Source of the DNA: CAYRFQ01 sp964423615
GTDB lineage: Bacteria; Planctomycetota; Planctomycetia; Gemmatales; Gemmataceae
NCBI GenBank assembly: GCA_964423615.1
Contig: CAYRFQ010000149.1
Coordinates: 1-13,874 of the forward strand
Length of the DNA: 13,874 bases
Direction: 5' to 3'
This document shows positions 6,877 through 13,874 of the stretch, in pieces. Each line of letters opens with the position of its first letter. The first letter of the stretch is position 1. The notes under the pieces were generated by a model. The model worked only from the letters and a program-made list of their open reading frames with translations, was not told the origin of the DNA and did no database searches. The translations under genes were made by a program, and so were the position numbers.

Positions 6877-8706
6877 CTACTCCACATCAAACGCTTTCTT
6901 CAAACAATCGAGGGCTTCTTTCGCGCGATCTCGGTCCACTACCACACTCACTCGTACTTCACTAGTGTTAATCATGCTAATGTTGATGCCCCGTTCGGCC
7001 AACGCTCCGAACATCGCTCGGGCGACGCCGGTATGAGTCCGCATGCCGATTCCGAGCACATAGAGGGTTGCAATGTGGGGTTCTTGGGACACACTCGTAC
7101 TCGCATGCAAACCCGTTGCGATTTGATGGGTAATGTTGTGGGCCTTCTCGAGATCTTGGAGAGGCACACTGAAAGAAAGGTGGACGGAACTGGGTTTGGG
7201 AATGTTCTGCACGATCATATCGACAATGATGCCTTCCTTGGCCACGGCCTGAAAAATCTGCAAGCAATTGCCCGGTGCGTCGGGTAAATCAGCGATCGTG
7301 ATGCGACCTTGTTCGGTATCCAACAGTACGTCACTCACTACGATTTCTTCCATGCTCGATAGTTGTTGGGAGAGCCGCTGAAGGTCAGCCGAGGGACTTT
7401 GTGGGGCGTGATCGCTCCGGAACGCTGGCAAAGTGGAAGTTTCATCCACCAAGAGCCCAGCGCCGGTCCTTGCTTTGTCGAGATCGAAAGCCTCGTGAAC
7501 GGCTCGCAGGCCCTTAATTCCGTCGCCACGATCAACGAGCACCGAGATCTTGATGTCACTGGTAGTGATCATTTTCATGTTCACCGAAGCGTCGGTGAGG
7601 GCTTCGAACATTTTCTCCGCAACGCCCGTGTTCGTCCGCATACCCGTCCCGACGATCGACACTTTGCTCACGTTTTCTTCGTGCTCGACCGACGCGCCAA
7701 GCTCAGAAGCCAACGGCTGCAACACAGCAAGGGTGGCTGGCAGTTCCTTTTGCAGCACGGTGAAACCGATCGAAGCCTTGCCTTCTTGGCCGACGTTTTG
7801 AGCAATCATGTCGACGACAATTTGTCGCTCGGCGAGAGCCGAAAAGATCCGATGGCTGATCCCTGGTTCGTCAGGAACGTCGGCCAAGTTGACACGGGCT
7901 TCGTCTTTCACCAGAGCCGCGCCGCAGACGATAACGTCTCGCATCCAATCCGCTTCGGGAACAATCCAGGTGCCGTCGGTGTCCGTCAAACCCGACTGAC
8001 GCACACGGAGCGGAACGGCGAACTTTTTCGCAAACTCGATGCTGCGAGAATGCATTACGCCCGCCCCGACGCTCGCCAACTCAAGCATTTCGTCGTAACT
8101 GATGTAGTCCATCTTGCGAGCTTCCGGAACAACACGCGGGTCGGTCGTGTAGATGCCATCGACATCAGTGTATATTTCGCAGTTAACGTCACTCGATCCC
8201 GTCGTGTCGTGTTTGAGCACGGCCGCCAACGCAACGGCGGTCGTATCCGAGCCTCCGCGGCCAAGGGTCGTGATGTTTCCTTCGTCGTCGATACCCTGGA
8301 ACCCGGCAACAATGACGATCTTGCCCTCCTCGAGAGCTTGCCGCATTCGCGTCGTGTTGATGCTCTTGATGCGGGCTTTCGTGTGGGTACTGTCTGTGAC
8401 AATGCCGACCTGGGCTCCTGTGAAGCTGATCGCCGGATACCCCACCTCCTGGATGGCCATGGCCATCAAGGCAATAGAAATCTGTTCGCCCGTGGACAAA
8501 AGCATGTCCATCTCGCGCGCTGGCGGATTTTCAGTGATCTGTCCGGCGAGTGCGACGAGTTCATCTGTCGTCTTGCCTCGCGCGCTGACCACCACGACGA
8601 CTTGTTTGCCAGATTGCAACGCCCGCGTTGCCCGCCGTGCAGCTGCTGTGATTTTGTCCGCATCGGCTACACTCGTGCCGCCAAATTTTTGCACAACCAA
8701 AGCCAA
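6877..8706 (-). CDS. lysC: Aspartate kinase with four ACT domains
   Basis: Aspartate kinase phosphorylates aspartate to aspartyl-4-phosphate, the first step toward lysine, threonine, methionine and diaminopimelate. The 609-residue protein has the amino-acid kinase core at 1-260, with KFGGTSV at 7-13, a Glu-Gln catalytic region near 74-75 and GRGGSDTTA at 149-157. The regulatory half has two ACT pairs: about 265-340 and 346-412, then 456-538 and 544-609, joined by a Ser/Pro-rich linker at 415-452. The pairs are clear duplicates: MRTNTGVAEKMFEAL in ACT2 resembles MRTHTGVARAMFGAL in ACT4, and LADVPDEPG in ACT1 resembles IADLPDAPG in ACT3. Many bacterial enzymes have one pair (about 400-450 residues); four ACT domains are known from cyanobacteria. 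Allosteric inhibition by lysine and/or threonine is expected. The start is TTG, supported by AGGAG 9 nt upstream and by the motif's proximity. A hairpin lies about 90 nt upstream. Confidence 0.96.
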   Translation of the reverse strand: MALVVQKFGGTSVADADKITAAARRATRALQSGKQVVVVVSARGKTTDELVALAGQITENPPAREMDMLLSTGEQISIALMAMAIQEVGYPAISFTGAQVGIVTDSTHTKARIKSINTTRMRQALEEGKIVIVAGFQGIDDEGNITTLGRGGSDTTAVALAAVLKHDTTGSSDVNCEIYTDVDGIYTTDPRVVPEARKMDYISYDEMLELASVGAGVMHSRSIEFAKKFAVPLRVRQSGLTDTDGTWIVPEADWMRDVIVCGAALVKDEARVNLADVPDEPGISHRIFSALAERQIVVDMIAQNVGQEGKASIGFTVLQKELPATLAVLQPLASELGASVEHEENVSKVSIVGTGMRTNTGVAEKMFEALTDASVNMKMITTSDIKISVLVDRGDGIKGLRAVHEAFDLDKARTGAGLLVDETSTLPAFRSDHAPQSPSADLQRLSQQLSSMEEIVVSDVLLDTEQGRITIADLPDAPGNCLQIFQAVAKEGIIVDMIVQNIPKPSSVHLSFSVPLQDLEKAHNITHQIATGLHASTSVSQEPHIATLYVLGIGMRTHTGVARAMFGALAERGINISMINTSEVRVSVVVDRDRAKEALDCLKKAFDVE

Positions 8707-8715
8707 GGTGGGATT

Positions 8716-8720
8716 CTCCT
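8716..8720 (-). promoter_or_regulatory. lysC: Ribosome binding site for TTG start of aspartate kinase
   Basis: On the minus strand AGGAG lies 9 nt before the TTG at 8706. No in-frame ATG exists near the KFGGTSV motif that would preserve it, so the TTG start is well supported. Confidence 0.65.
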
Positions 8721-8795
8721 ATGGAGAGTGTTTGGGAATAATTCGTGTGAGGGACTGTTCACTGAAGGTGGGTTGGGAATCGAGTAGCCAGACCG

Positions 8796-8864
8796 TTGAC
8801 ACTCACCCGAAACGCAAGTCAGAGGTTTTATGAGACTCTCGCCTGCGTTTCAGGTACGTGTCAA
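8796..8864 (-). promoter_or_regulatory. Long imperfect hairpin upstream of aspartate kinase
   Basis: A single interrupted helix can form across 69 nt. Outer arms TTGACAC (8796-8802) and GTGTCAA (8858-8864) pair perfectly. After a 2x2 internal loop three more pairs follow (8805-8807 with 8853-8855). After one mismatch the 8-bp arm GAAACGCA (8809-8816) pairs with TGCGTTTC (8844-8851), and a final AGAG/CTCT helix (8821-8824 with 8836-8839) closes the apex. All side loops are symmetric. It lies 90 nt upstream of the lysC start and downstream of the PhyH terminator, and no T-run follows it on either strand. It may be a leader RNA structure for lysC or an inverted-repeat element. It does not have the size or multi-helix layout of a lysine riboswitch. 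Confidence 0.5.
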
Positions 8865-8890
8865 AACGAAATTTCAATTCGGGAAATCGT

Positions 8891-8913
8891 AAAAAGCGGG
8901 TGAGCCCGACCCG
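8891..8913 (-). terminator. Probable intrinsic terminator of the PhyH dioxygenase gene
   Basis: Read on the minus strand, CGGGT (8913-8909) pairs with ACCCG (8901-8897) around a 7-nt loop, then one C and five T follow (8895-8891). It begins 14 nt after the TGA of the dioxygenase gene. The stem is only 5 bp but GC-rich, and its position and T-tract fit an intrinsic terminator. If functional, it would separate this gene's transcript from aspartate kinase. Confidence 0.5.
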
Positions 8914-8927
8914 AAAGGCTTCTTGGA

Positions 8928-9728
8928 TCACGCACCAACCATCGCCTGAAGTTTTTCCCATTGTTGTCGTGCAATTTCGACGACCTTCTCATCCTCAATC
9001 CTTAGAAGCGGTATATACCGTGGATGACGTCCTTCCTTATAGGGATCATTTCGCTTCGCGTTGTAGCAAGCGATGAACGCCCAACGAGGTTGCTCGCTCT
9101 TGTTCTGGTCACTACGATGGAGCAAGTTTGAGTGAAAGAAGATAGCGTCCCCCGCCTCGAGTTCGCAGTAGACTAGTTCCAAACGCTCCAGAGCTGCATT
9201 GACGCGTTCAAGGTCCGCGCCGGTTTGTTCACCGACCGGGCCGTGGTCCACTCGACCCATCAAATGCGAGCCACGCAATACTTGCAAACACCCGTTCTCT
9301 TTGGTCGCTTTGTCGACTGCCATGAGACAACTTGCCATCAACGGAAAGAGACACCCGTTGTTGTACCAGTAGCCGTAGTCCTGGTGCCACGTCCAGGCTC
9401 CACCAACCTTCGGCTCTTTCTGAATCATCTTGTGATGGTAGTGGTAAACCTCGCCACCGAGGAGCGTTTCCATCGTCTCGACGATCCGTTGGCTCTGAAC
9501 CAGAGCACCATAGATGGTGTCCTGGGGCACGTCGTTTTCCACTGTCAGTTGGACGACACCACCTTCACCATCAGCCCGCCCGTAGGCTGTATCTTTCTGA
9601 GCCTGATCGGCCCGTGCAATATGGCCCAGCAACTCGACTTCTTCGGGGCTCAACAGCTGATGGGCAATGACAAAGCCGTCCTTCTCGAATTGGGCGATTT
9701 GGTCATCATTGATTCGCCATGCGCTCAT
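8928..9728 (-). CDS. Phytanoyl-CoA dioxygenase (PhyH) family Fe(II)/2-oxoglutarate oxygenase
   Basis: The family hydroxylates small molecules using Fe(II), oxygen and 2-oxoglutarate; members include phytanoyl-CoA and ectoine hydroxylases. The 266-residue protein has the iron triad His115-x-Asp117 (in WTWHQDYGYW) and His204 (in LLHRSDQN), plus Arg215, 11 residues beyond the distal His, as the probable 2-oxoglutarate ligand. There is no signal peptide or membrane segment, so it should be cytoplasmic. I place the start at the ATG at 9728 because GGAGGAG sits 6 nt upstream; a longer frame from a TTG at 9743 would put that ribosome binding site inside the coding sequence. It is divergent from the sulfatase fusion and upstream of lysC on the same strand, with a likely terminator between. 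The substrate cannot be deduced; there are no ectoine genes nearby. Confidence 0.9.
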   Translation of the reverse strand: MSAWRINDDQIAQFEKDGFVIAHQLLSPEEVELLGHIARADQAQKDTAYGRADGEGGVVQLTVENDVPQDTIYGALVQSQRIVETMETLLGGEVYHYHHKMIQKEPKVGGAWTWHQDYGYWYNNGCLFPLMASCLMAVDKATKENGCLQVLRGSHLMGRVDHGPVGEQTGADLERVNAALERLELVYCELEAGDAIFFHSNLLHRSDQNKSEQPRWAFIACYNAKRNDPYKEGRHPRYIPLLRIEDEKVVEIARQQWEKLQAMVGA

Positions 9729-9734
9729 CTTTTT

Positions 9735-9741
9735 CTCCTCC
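9735..9741 (-). promoter_or_regulatory. Strong Shine-Dalgarno deciding the PhyH start
   Basis: GGAGGAG on the minus strand lies 6 nt before the ATG at 9728. This is an almost ideal ribosome binding site. It overlaps an in-frame TTG (9743-9741) that would otherwise extend the protein by five residues (MEEKK), so the shorter start is preferred. Confidence 0.75.
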
Positions 9742-9858
9742 AAGCGGGTGCTTTTTTGTCATCGTATCAGAACGCCTTGACGAAACCAGAGGCCAGAAAA
9801 GGTTTGCCACGTCCCCGGATGTAGCATTACACTCGGCGGACTAACACTGTATTCCCTG

Positions 9859-9864
9859 AAGGAG
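9859..9864 (+). promoter_or_regulatory. Ribosome binding site of the sulfatase fusion gene
   Basis: AAGGAG lies 9 nt before the ATG at 9874. The Arg-containing, hydrophobic signal peptide begins directly at this Met, so start and export signal agree. The rest of the 9742-9873 gap between the divergent genes shows no promoter that I can assign with confidence. Confidence 0.65.
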
Positions 9865-9873
9865 TCTTCTCTC

Positions 9874-12207
9874 ATGCGCAGCCGCATCACCTGCCTCTGG
9901 CTTCCGTTCGTCGTCATCCTGGGGAGTGTGGTCTCTCCGATGGCGGCCCAAGGAGGAGCCACCAAACCCAAGCGTTACAACATCGTGTTTCTCTTCGCCG
10001 ACGACCAACGTCCGGACACGATCGGAGCGTGGGGCAACGAACACATTCAAACTCCCAATCTCAACAAACTGGTCAAGGCCGGCGTTTCGTTTCGAAATGC
10101 CTACTGCATGGGCTCGATGGGTGGGGCCGTCTGTGTCCCAAGCCGGGCTATGGTCATGAGCGGAAGAACCCTCTTCCGAATCAACAACCAGCTCCGAGGA
10201 ATTCTCACTCTTGGAGAATATCTTCAGGGAAAGGGATATCTGACATTCGGGACAGGAAAGTGGCACAACGGTGCCGACTCGTTCTTGCGGAGTTTCGATC
10301 TGGGTCCCGCTGTCATGCTTGGGGGAATGTCGAACCATTTTGAAGTTCCTACCAGCCGGATGACAAAAGATCGAAAGATGGAACGGTTCGATTCGAAGGG
10401 GCAACATTCGAGCGAGATCTACGCCGACGCGGCTGTCGATTTCTTGAAAAACCACGCTGCCAAGAAAAAGCACAAAGACAAACCGTTTTTCCTGTACGTC
10501 GCGTTCCAGGCACCCCACGACCCCCGAGATGCTCCAAAGAAGTATCGCCAAATGTATTATAAAAAGCGGCCCCCCTTGCCCAAGAACTTCATGCCCAAGC
10601 ATCCATTCAATAACGGACAACTGAGGGGCCGTGACGAAGACCTCGCCGGATGGCCCCGAACGAAAAAAGTCGTGGGGGACCAACTCGCCGAATATTACGC
10701 CCTCATCACCCACATGGACACACAAATTGGCCGCATCATCCAAGCCCTCAAAGATAGTGGAGAATTTGAAAACACCATTATCGTGTTCGCCGCTGATCAT
10801 GGTTTGGCCGTCGGATCGCATGGACTTCTGGGTAAACAAAATGTGTATGATCACTCGATGGGAACTCCCATGATTTTCGCCGGTCCAGGCATCCCAAAGA
10901 ACGAACAACGCGATGCGCTAGTCTATCTGTTCGATATATTTCCCACGTTGTGTGAGTATAACGGTTTGAAGGTGCCGAGCAGCGTGGAAGGGAAATCACT
11001 ACTCCCGGTCATACGCGGCAAGTCAAAGAACGTTCGCGATTCGGTGTATTTGAATTATCGGTTTGAACAACGAGCCGTACGGGATCATAGATGGAAACTC
11101 ACCGTCTACCCGAAAATCAATCACCTCCAATTGTTTGACCTCAAGAACGACCCTGACGAACTGAAGAATCTGGCAAACAATCCGAAGCAAGCCAAGCGAG
11201 TCGCGAGGATGAAAAAGATGATTCTCAAGTGGGAAGCCAAGCTCGGCAAGAAGGGCATTCCACTCACCTCCAAGAACCCGGCACCCAAGGTGACAGACTT
11301 CACCAAGAGAGCCCGTAAACCAGACCGTTGGCAACCAGCCTGGATTCGAATGAAGTATTTTCCGAAGCCGGAAATGTCCTTTCTCCTACGCCGCAGAGTT
11401 CCTTACCAGAAGGATAACACGATAAAATACAAAACAGTTCGTTCCCAGGTTCGATGGAAATCCCGAGAAACAGCAATCATCGTCTGCGACATGTGGGATT
11501 CGCACCATTGCCCGAATGCCGTCAAACGAGTCGTTGAAATGGCACCACGAATGAACAAGGTTCTCGAGACCGCACGGAACAAAGGTGTGTTCATCATCCA
11601 CGCGCCAAGCAGTTGCATGGAGGCCTACAAAAACCACCCCGCCCGCAAACGAGCCCAGAAAGCCCCGCAGGCCAAGAAGCTTCCAAAGGACATCGGTCGC
11701 TGGTGTCACAATATCCCTTCCGAGAGTAAAGTTCCCTATCCGATCGAGCAAAGCGACGGGCTAACCGATTGTGATTGCGACGAAGCAACCCAACTCGCCT
11801 GGAACAAGAAACTCCGCGAGCAAAGACGCAACGTCAGAACCCCCTGGAAAGCACAGATTGACATCCTGAAGATTCGTAACCAGGATGCCATCAGCGATTC
11901 CGGAGTAGAGATATGGAACCTGCTCGAATCGCGAGGGATCGATAACGTGATCCTCGTTGGAGTGCACACCAACATGTGTGTATTGGGACGACCGTTCGGC
12001 CTTCGTCAAATGGCCAAAAACGGCAAGAATGTGGTGTTAATGCGAGACATGACCGACACTATGTATAACCCAAAACGGCGACCATATGTGTCCCACTTCC
12101 GGGGGACCGAACTCATCATTGAATACATCGAAAAAGTTGTGTGTCCAACCGTTACATCAAATCAGATCATTGGTGGGACGCCTTTTCGATTTGAAGGGCA
12201 ACAATAG
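9874..12207 (+). CDS. Exported sulfatase fused to isochorismatase-like cysteine hydrolase
   Basis: This 777-residue protein is probably exported: residues 1-26 are a signal peptide ending near MAAQ. Residues 34-460 are a type I sulfatase of the alkaline-phosphatase superfamily, which removes sulfate esters. Metal-site residues Asp43-Asp44, the CVPSR formylglycine motif at 87-91 (Cys87 the modified residue, continuing to SGR), GKWH at 128-131, Asp308-His309 and Lys321/His327 are all present. A basic linker of about 60 residues follows. Residues 532-755 are an isochorismatase-family cysteine hydrolase with the expected Asp539 (in CDMWD), Lys666 and Cys702 (in HTNMCV). Its CDMW, EMAPRMN and FIIHAPS stretches are of the kind I associate with planctomycete secreted hydrolases. 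The CVPSR Cys needs a formylglycine-generating enzyme, not encoded here. The sulfated substrate and the role of the second domain are unknown. It is convergent with a GNAT gene, the stops being 2 bp apart. Confidence 0.92.
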   Translation: MRSRITCLWLPFVVILGSVVSPMAAQGGATKPKRYNIVFLFADDQRPDTIGAWGNEHIQTPNLNKLVKAGVSFRNAYCMGSMGGAVCVPSRAMVMSGRTLFRINNQLRGILTLGEYLQGKGYLTFGTGKWHNGADSFLRSFDLGPAVMLGGMSNHFEVPTSRMTKDRKMERFDSKGQHSSEIYADAAVDFLKNHAAKKKHKDKPFFLYVAFQAPHDPRDAPKKYRQMYYKKRPPLPKNFMPKHPFNNGQLRGRDEDLAGWPRTKKVVGDQLAEYYALITHMDTQIGRIIQALKDSGEFENTIIVFAADHGLAVGSHGLLGKQNVYDHSMGTPMIFAGPGIPKNEQRDALVYLFDIFPTLCEYNGLKVPSSVEGKSLLPVIRGKSKNVRDSVYLNYRFEQRAVRDHRWKLTVYPKINHLQLFDLKNDPDELKNLANNPKQAKRVARMKKMILKWEAKLGKKGIPLTSKNPAPKVTDFTKRARKPDRWQPAWIRMKYFPKPEMSFLLRRRVPYQKDNTIKYKTVRSQVRWKSRETAIIVCDMWDSHHCPNAVKRVVEMAPRMNKVLETARNKGVFIIHAPSSCMEAYKNHPARKRAQKAPQAKKLPKDIGRWCHNIPSESKVPYPIEQSDGLTDCDCDEATQLAWNKKLREQRRNVRTPWKAQIDILKIRNQDAISDSGVEIWNLLESRGIDNVILVGVHTNMCVLGRPFGLRQMAKNGKNVVLMRDMTDTMYNPKRRPYVSHFRGTELIIEYIEKVVCPTVTSNQIIGGTPFRFEGQQ

Positions 12208-12209
12208 CA

Positions 12210-13427
12210 TCAATGGCAAGAGCGCTTACGCTTGAGCCACCTTCGGAGGGGTCTGACCAGAGCGATCGTCGCTTCACACCGACCCCTCAACCATTCTCGA
12301 ATCCCTGGTCGAGCAACACGCAGATCCACCATTGGCCGAATCGAGAGTGAGATCTGCCTCTTCCACTGGGCAATATTCGCGAGCGTATCGAACTCGCGAC
12401 GTCCTTCCGCGATAGCATTTCGTAGACACAGCAAGTGTAACGCGAGCGTAGGACGAACGTGAGACGGAGCTTGCGTCGTCCGGCCCGTTTGATAACAGCT
12501 CAGTTTATCGTTCCAACGAATGTAATAGATTGCCGCGACTGGTTTACCATGAGCCGCCAACCACCATAGTTCCAAGGAGTCGTTACGCCACAACTGTTCC
12601 ATGACTCGCTCATGAAAGGCGGAAAACCGAGGCGAGGCAAAGACACCCAGTTGACCATCGGCTTGCCACCGTTCCGCGTGCAATTGGTGGAGCACTCGTA
12701 TCCCCTCGTCGAGATCTTCCCTCCCCGAGAAGACGCGTTGAATTTGAGCCGTTCCCTCCGCCCAGGCATCAAAGTCTTTTAGCGTTTTTTTCACATACCT
12801 ACGATTCGTCCCCTTGAGTCCTGCAAGATACTCTTCCCAAGTCGCCGGCAACTCCGTGTATCCAGAAGCCGCCGCATCGTGGAGTTCAGCTACAAACCCA
12901 CGTCGTGAAAAGTGTTCGGAAAGGAGCCGTGGTTGGGCTTGATCCCCGGCCATCATCGGCAACAAAAGCTCGTCCCAAACACCGAACGTCTTTTCGGTAA
13001 ATGCCTTCACAAAAGCATCCACAAGGTCTTCTTCTCGCCCTCGTTCGATCACTAAACCTAGGTAGTTTGAGTAGATGCTGTCGGACACTTCACGGTCTCC
13101 AGCGAGTGGTCGATACTGCCGTAGTGGGAGAATCCCACGATGCCAAACCCAACGCCAACACAAAGGAGCCACACCGACCAGGCGGTCCTGTTCGAAAAAG
13201 AGTCCAACTCGTAACTTCCAACCATCGACTTTTCCGTAAATCTCCCACCAATTCATCATCCATAACGGAGACAAACTCGGTTCATTGTGAATAGCCCGGA
13301 ACAACAGGTCGTTCCAGGAAGGTACATATTCGGCTAACTCTTCGGGGTTAGAAAGCACACAGCAACGTAACCGAACTCGCGCAGTCGCTTGTCGTTCTGA
13401 GATGTTTGTCGCCATGGAGAATTTCAC
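12210..13427 (-). CDS. GNAT-family acetyltransferase, CelD/BcsL-like (Acetyltransf_6)
   Basis: This 405-residue protein resembles the CelD/BcsL group of GNAT-fold acyltransferases, often linked to exopolysaccharide or cell-surface modification. The N-terminal part has the family's Trp-rich pattern (WNDLLFRAIHNEPSLSPLW near 38-56, then WEIYG). The core GNAT-like half spans about 205-355, with a basic GTNRRYVKK segment at 206-214, ELWWLAAHGKPVAAIYYIR strands around 286-304 and a QWKRQI motif near 354-359. The C-terminus is strongly basic. No signal peptide or membrane segment is seen. The start is uncertain: GTG at 13427 or ATG at 13415, neither with a good ribosome binding site. The preceding gene stops 20 bp upstream, so translational coupling is plausible. 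The substrate is unknown. Its stop is 2 bp from the sulfatase fusion stop, with no room for a terminator. Confidence 0.8.
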   Translation of the reverse strand: MKFSMATNISERQATARVRLRCCVLSNPEELAEYVPSWNDLLFRAIHNEPSLSPLWMMNWWEIYGKVDGWKLRVGLFFEQDRLVGVAPLCWRWVWHRGILPLRQYRPLAGDREVSDSIYSNYLGLVIERGREEDLVDAFVKAFTEKTFGVWDELLLPMMAGDQAQPRLLSEHFSRRGFVAELHDAAASGYTELPATWEEYLAGLKGTNRRYVKKTLKDFDAWAEGTAQIQRVFSGREDLDEGIRVLHQLHAERWQADGQLGVFASPRFSAFHERVMEQLWRNDSLELWWLAAHGKPVAAIYYIRWNDKLSCYQTGRTTQAPSHVRPTLALHLLCLRNAIAEGRREFDTLANIAQWKRQISLSIRPMVDLRVARPGIREWLRGRCEATIALVRPLRRWLKRKRSCH

Positions 13428-13447
13428 ATTGAAGAACTACGATTTCG

Positions 13448-13874
13448 TCAACGCCGAAGCCAAGATTTCAACGACCGGAAGAGTCCGAAGGCTTGCATCC
13501 AAAATCGACTCAGCCAACTCCCGCTGCCGATCAAGTACCACTTGAGAAGTTGTCGTTCTTGCCAGATATGCCCAATCATGGAGTTGTCGGGTGCCGCACA
13601 CGAATCCAAGAAGCTCAGGCCGGGTGAGTTGATGGCGTGTCGAGTGAGGTCGATGATGAGTTGGACCCCTGGAGAATACTTGGCGAAGTCTTCGTCATAG
13701 CACGTCTTGAATACGAAACCTGTCGCGGCACGAAAGTAGACACACTTCATGGCAATCGGAATGCCATCGAATGTCATTCGAAAGAGCAAAAGTTGTTTCC
13801 GGTGGTGGGCCTTCTGACAACTGCTTAGTACTACAGCGCGAGGTCTTGCTTTCTGGTGCTCCTTAACTCCTACA
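13448..13874 (-). CDS. Partial GNAT-like protein, C-terminal end (runs off the right edge)
   Basis: An open frame of at least 142 residues enters from the right edge and stops at 13448. It is open through 13873 with no convincing start inside the window: the TTG at 13789 falls inside a continuous domain and has no ribosome binding site. The segment FRMTFDGIPIAMKCVYFR followed by an aromatic strand, CYDEDFAKYSPGVQL and a later LDSCAAPDNSM fits the C-terminal half of the GNAT/CelD-like fold, where the YSPG turn precedes the acyl-CoA-binding helix. The remaining end is basic (SLKSWLRR). Residues upstream of the window cannot be judged. The gene is 20 bp from the next GNAT gene on the same strand, so the pair probably forms an operon. 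The two are similar in type but clearly diverged. Confidence 0.7.
   Translation of the reverse strand, partial: VGVKEHQKARPRAVVLSSCQKAHHRKQLLLFRMTFDGIPIAMKCVYFRAATGFVFKTCYDEDFAKYSPGVQLIIDLTRHAINSPGLSFLDSCAAPDNSMIGHIWQERQLLKWYLIGSGSWLSRFWMQAFGLFRSLKSWLRR

Noticed and set aside
7363..8787. 474-residue open frame on the plus strand antisense to aspartate kinase
   Set aside because: It lies opposite a certain gene, has no recognisable domain and is explained by the codon bias of lysC.
8796..8864. Lysine riboswitch or intrinsic terminator
   Set aside because: It is a single hairpin rather than the multi-helix lysine aptamer, and there is no T-run after it on either strand.
13448..13789. Complete small 113-residue protein
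   Set aside because: Its apparent TTG start is an internal Leu codon; the frame continues upstream to the window edge and the domain needs the upstream part.

Overview
The window looks like a chromosomal segment from a planctomycete (PVC superphylum). This rests on gene content, not on a database search. It holds a secreted giant protein of the PVC-type dehydrogenase / CxxCH haem-domain kind, a secreted formylglycine-type sulfatase joined to a planctomycete-style cysteine hydrolase, a PhyH-type dioxygenase, and an aspartate kinase with four ACT domains. Base composition is moderate and even. I saw no insertion sequence, phage gene, tRNA, rRNA or CRISPR array.

Layout from left to right. (1) 1-173 is non-coding and carries a near-perfect 34-nt palindrome. 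(2) 174-5168 (minus) is a 1664-residue exported protein: signal peptide, SGNH-like domain with altered catalytic positions, PVC dehydrogenase-type propeller, helical HEAT-like region, PA14, type 1 copper cupredoxin, cytochrome c. (3) 5169-5610 is a divergent intergenic region with a 14-bp perfect stem-loop. (4) 5611-6693 (plus) is a receiver / coiled-coil / GGDEF response regulator. (5) 6877-8706 (minus) is aspartate kinase (lysC), starting at TTG, with an imperfect 69-nt hairpin in its upstream region. (6) 8928-9728 (minus) is a PhyH-family Fe(II)/2-oxoglutarate dioxygenase followed by a short T-tailed terminator. (7) 9874-12207 (plus) is the exported sulfatase-cysteine hydrolase fusion. (8) 12210-13427 (minus) is a CelD/BcsL-like GNAT protein. 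(9) 13448-13874 (minus) is the C-terminal end of a second GNAT-like protein that runs off the right edge.

How the genes may work together. The two large exported proteins, the sulfatase fusion and the PA14/SGNH/redox fusion, fit periplasmic breakdown of sulfated or acylated glycans, as is usual for planctomycetes, but their substrates cannot be read from the sequence. The GGDEF protein probably makes c-di-GMP under control of an unlinked kinase. Aspartate kinase is core amino-acid metabolism. The two GNAT-like genes are 20 bp apart and probably co-transcribed, possibly for surface polysaccharide or peptide modification. Nothing here is a clear new defence or mobile system. The most unusual items are the two domain fusions and the structured region upstream of lysC.
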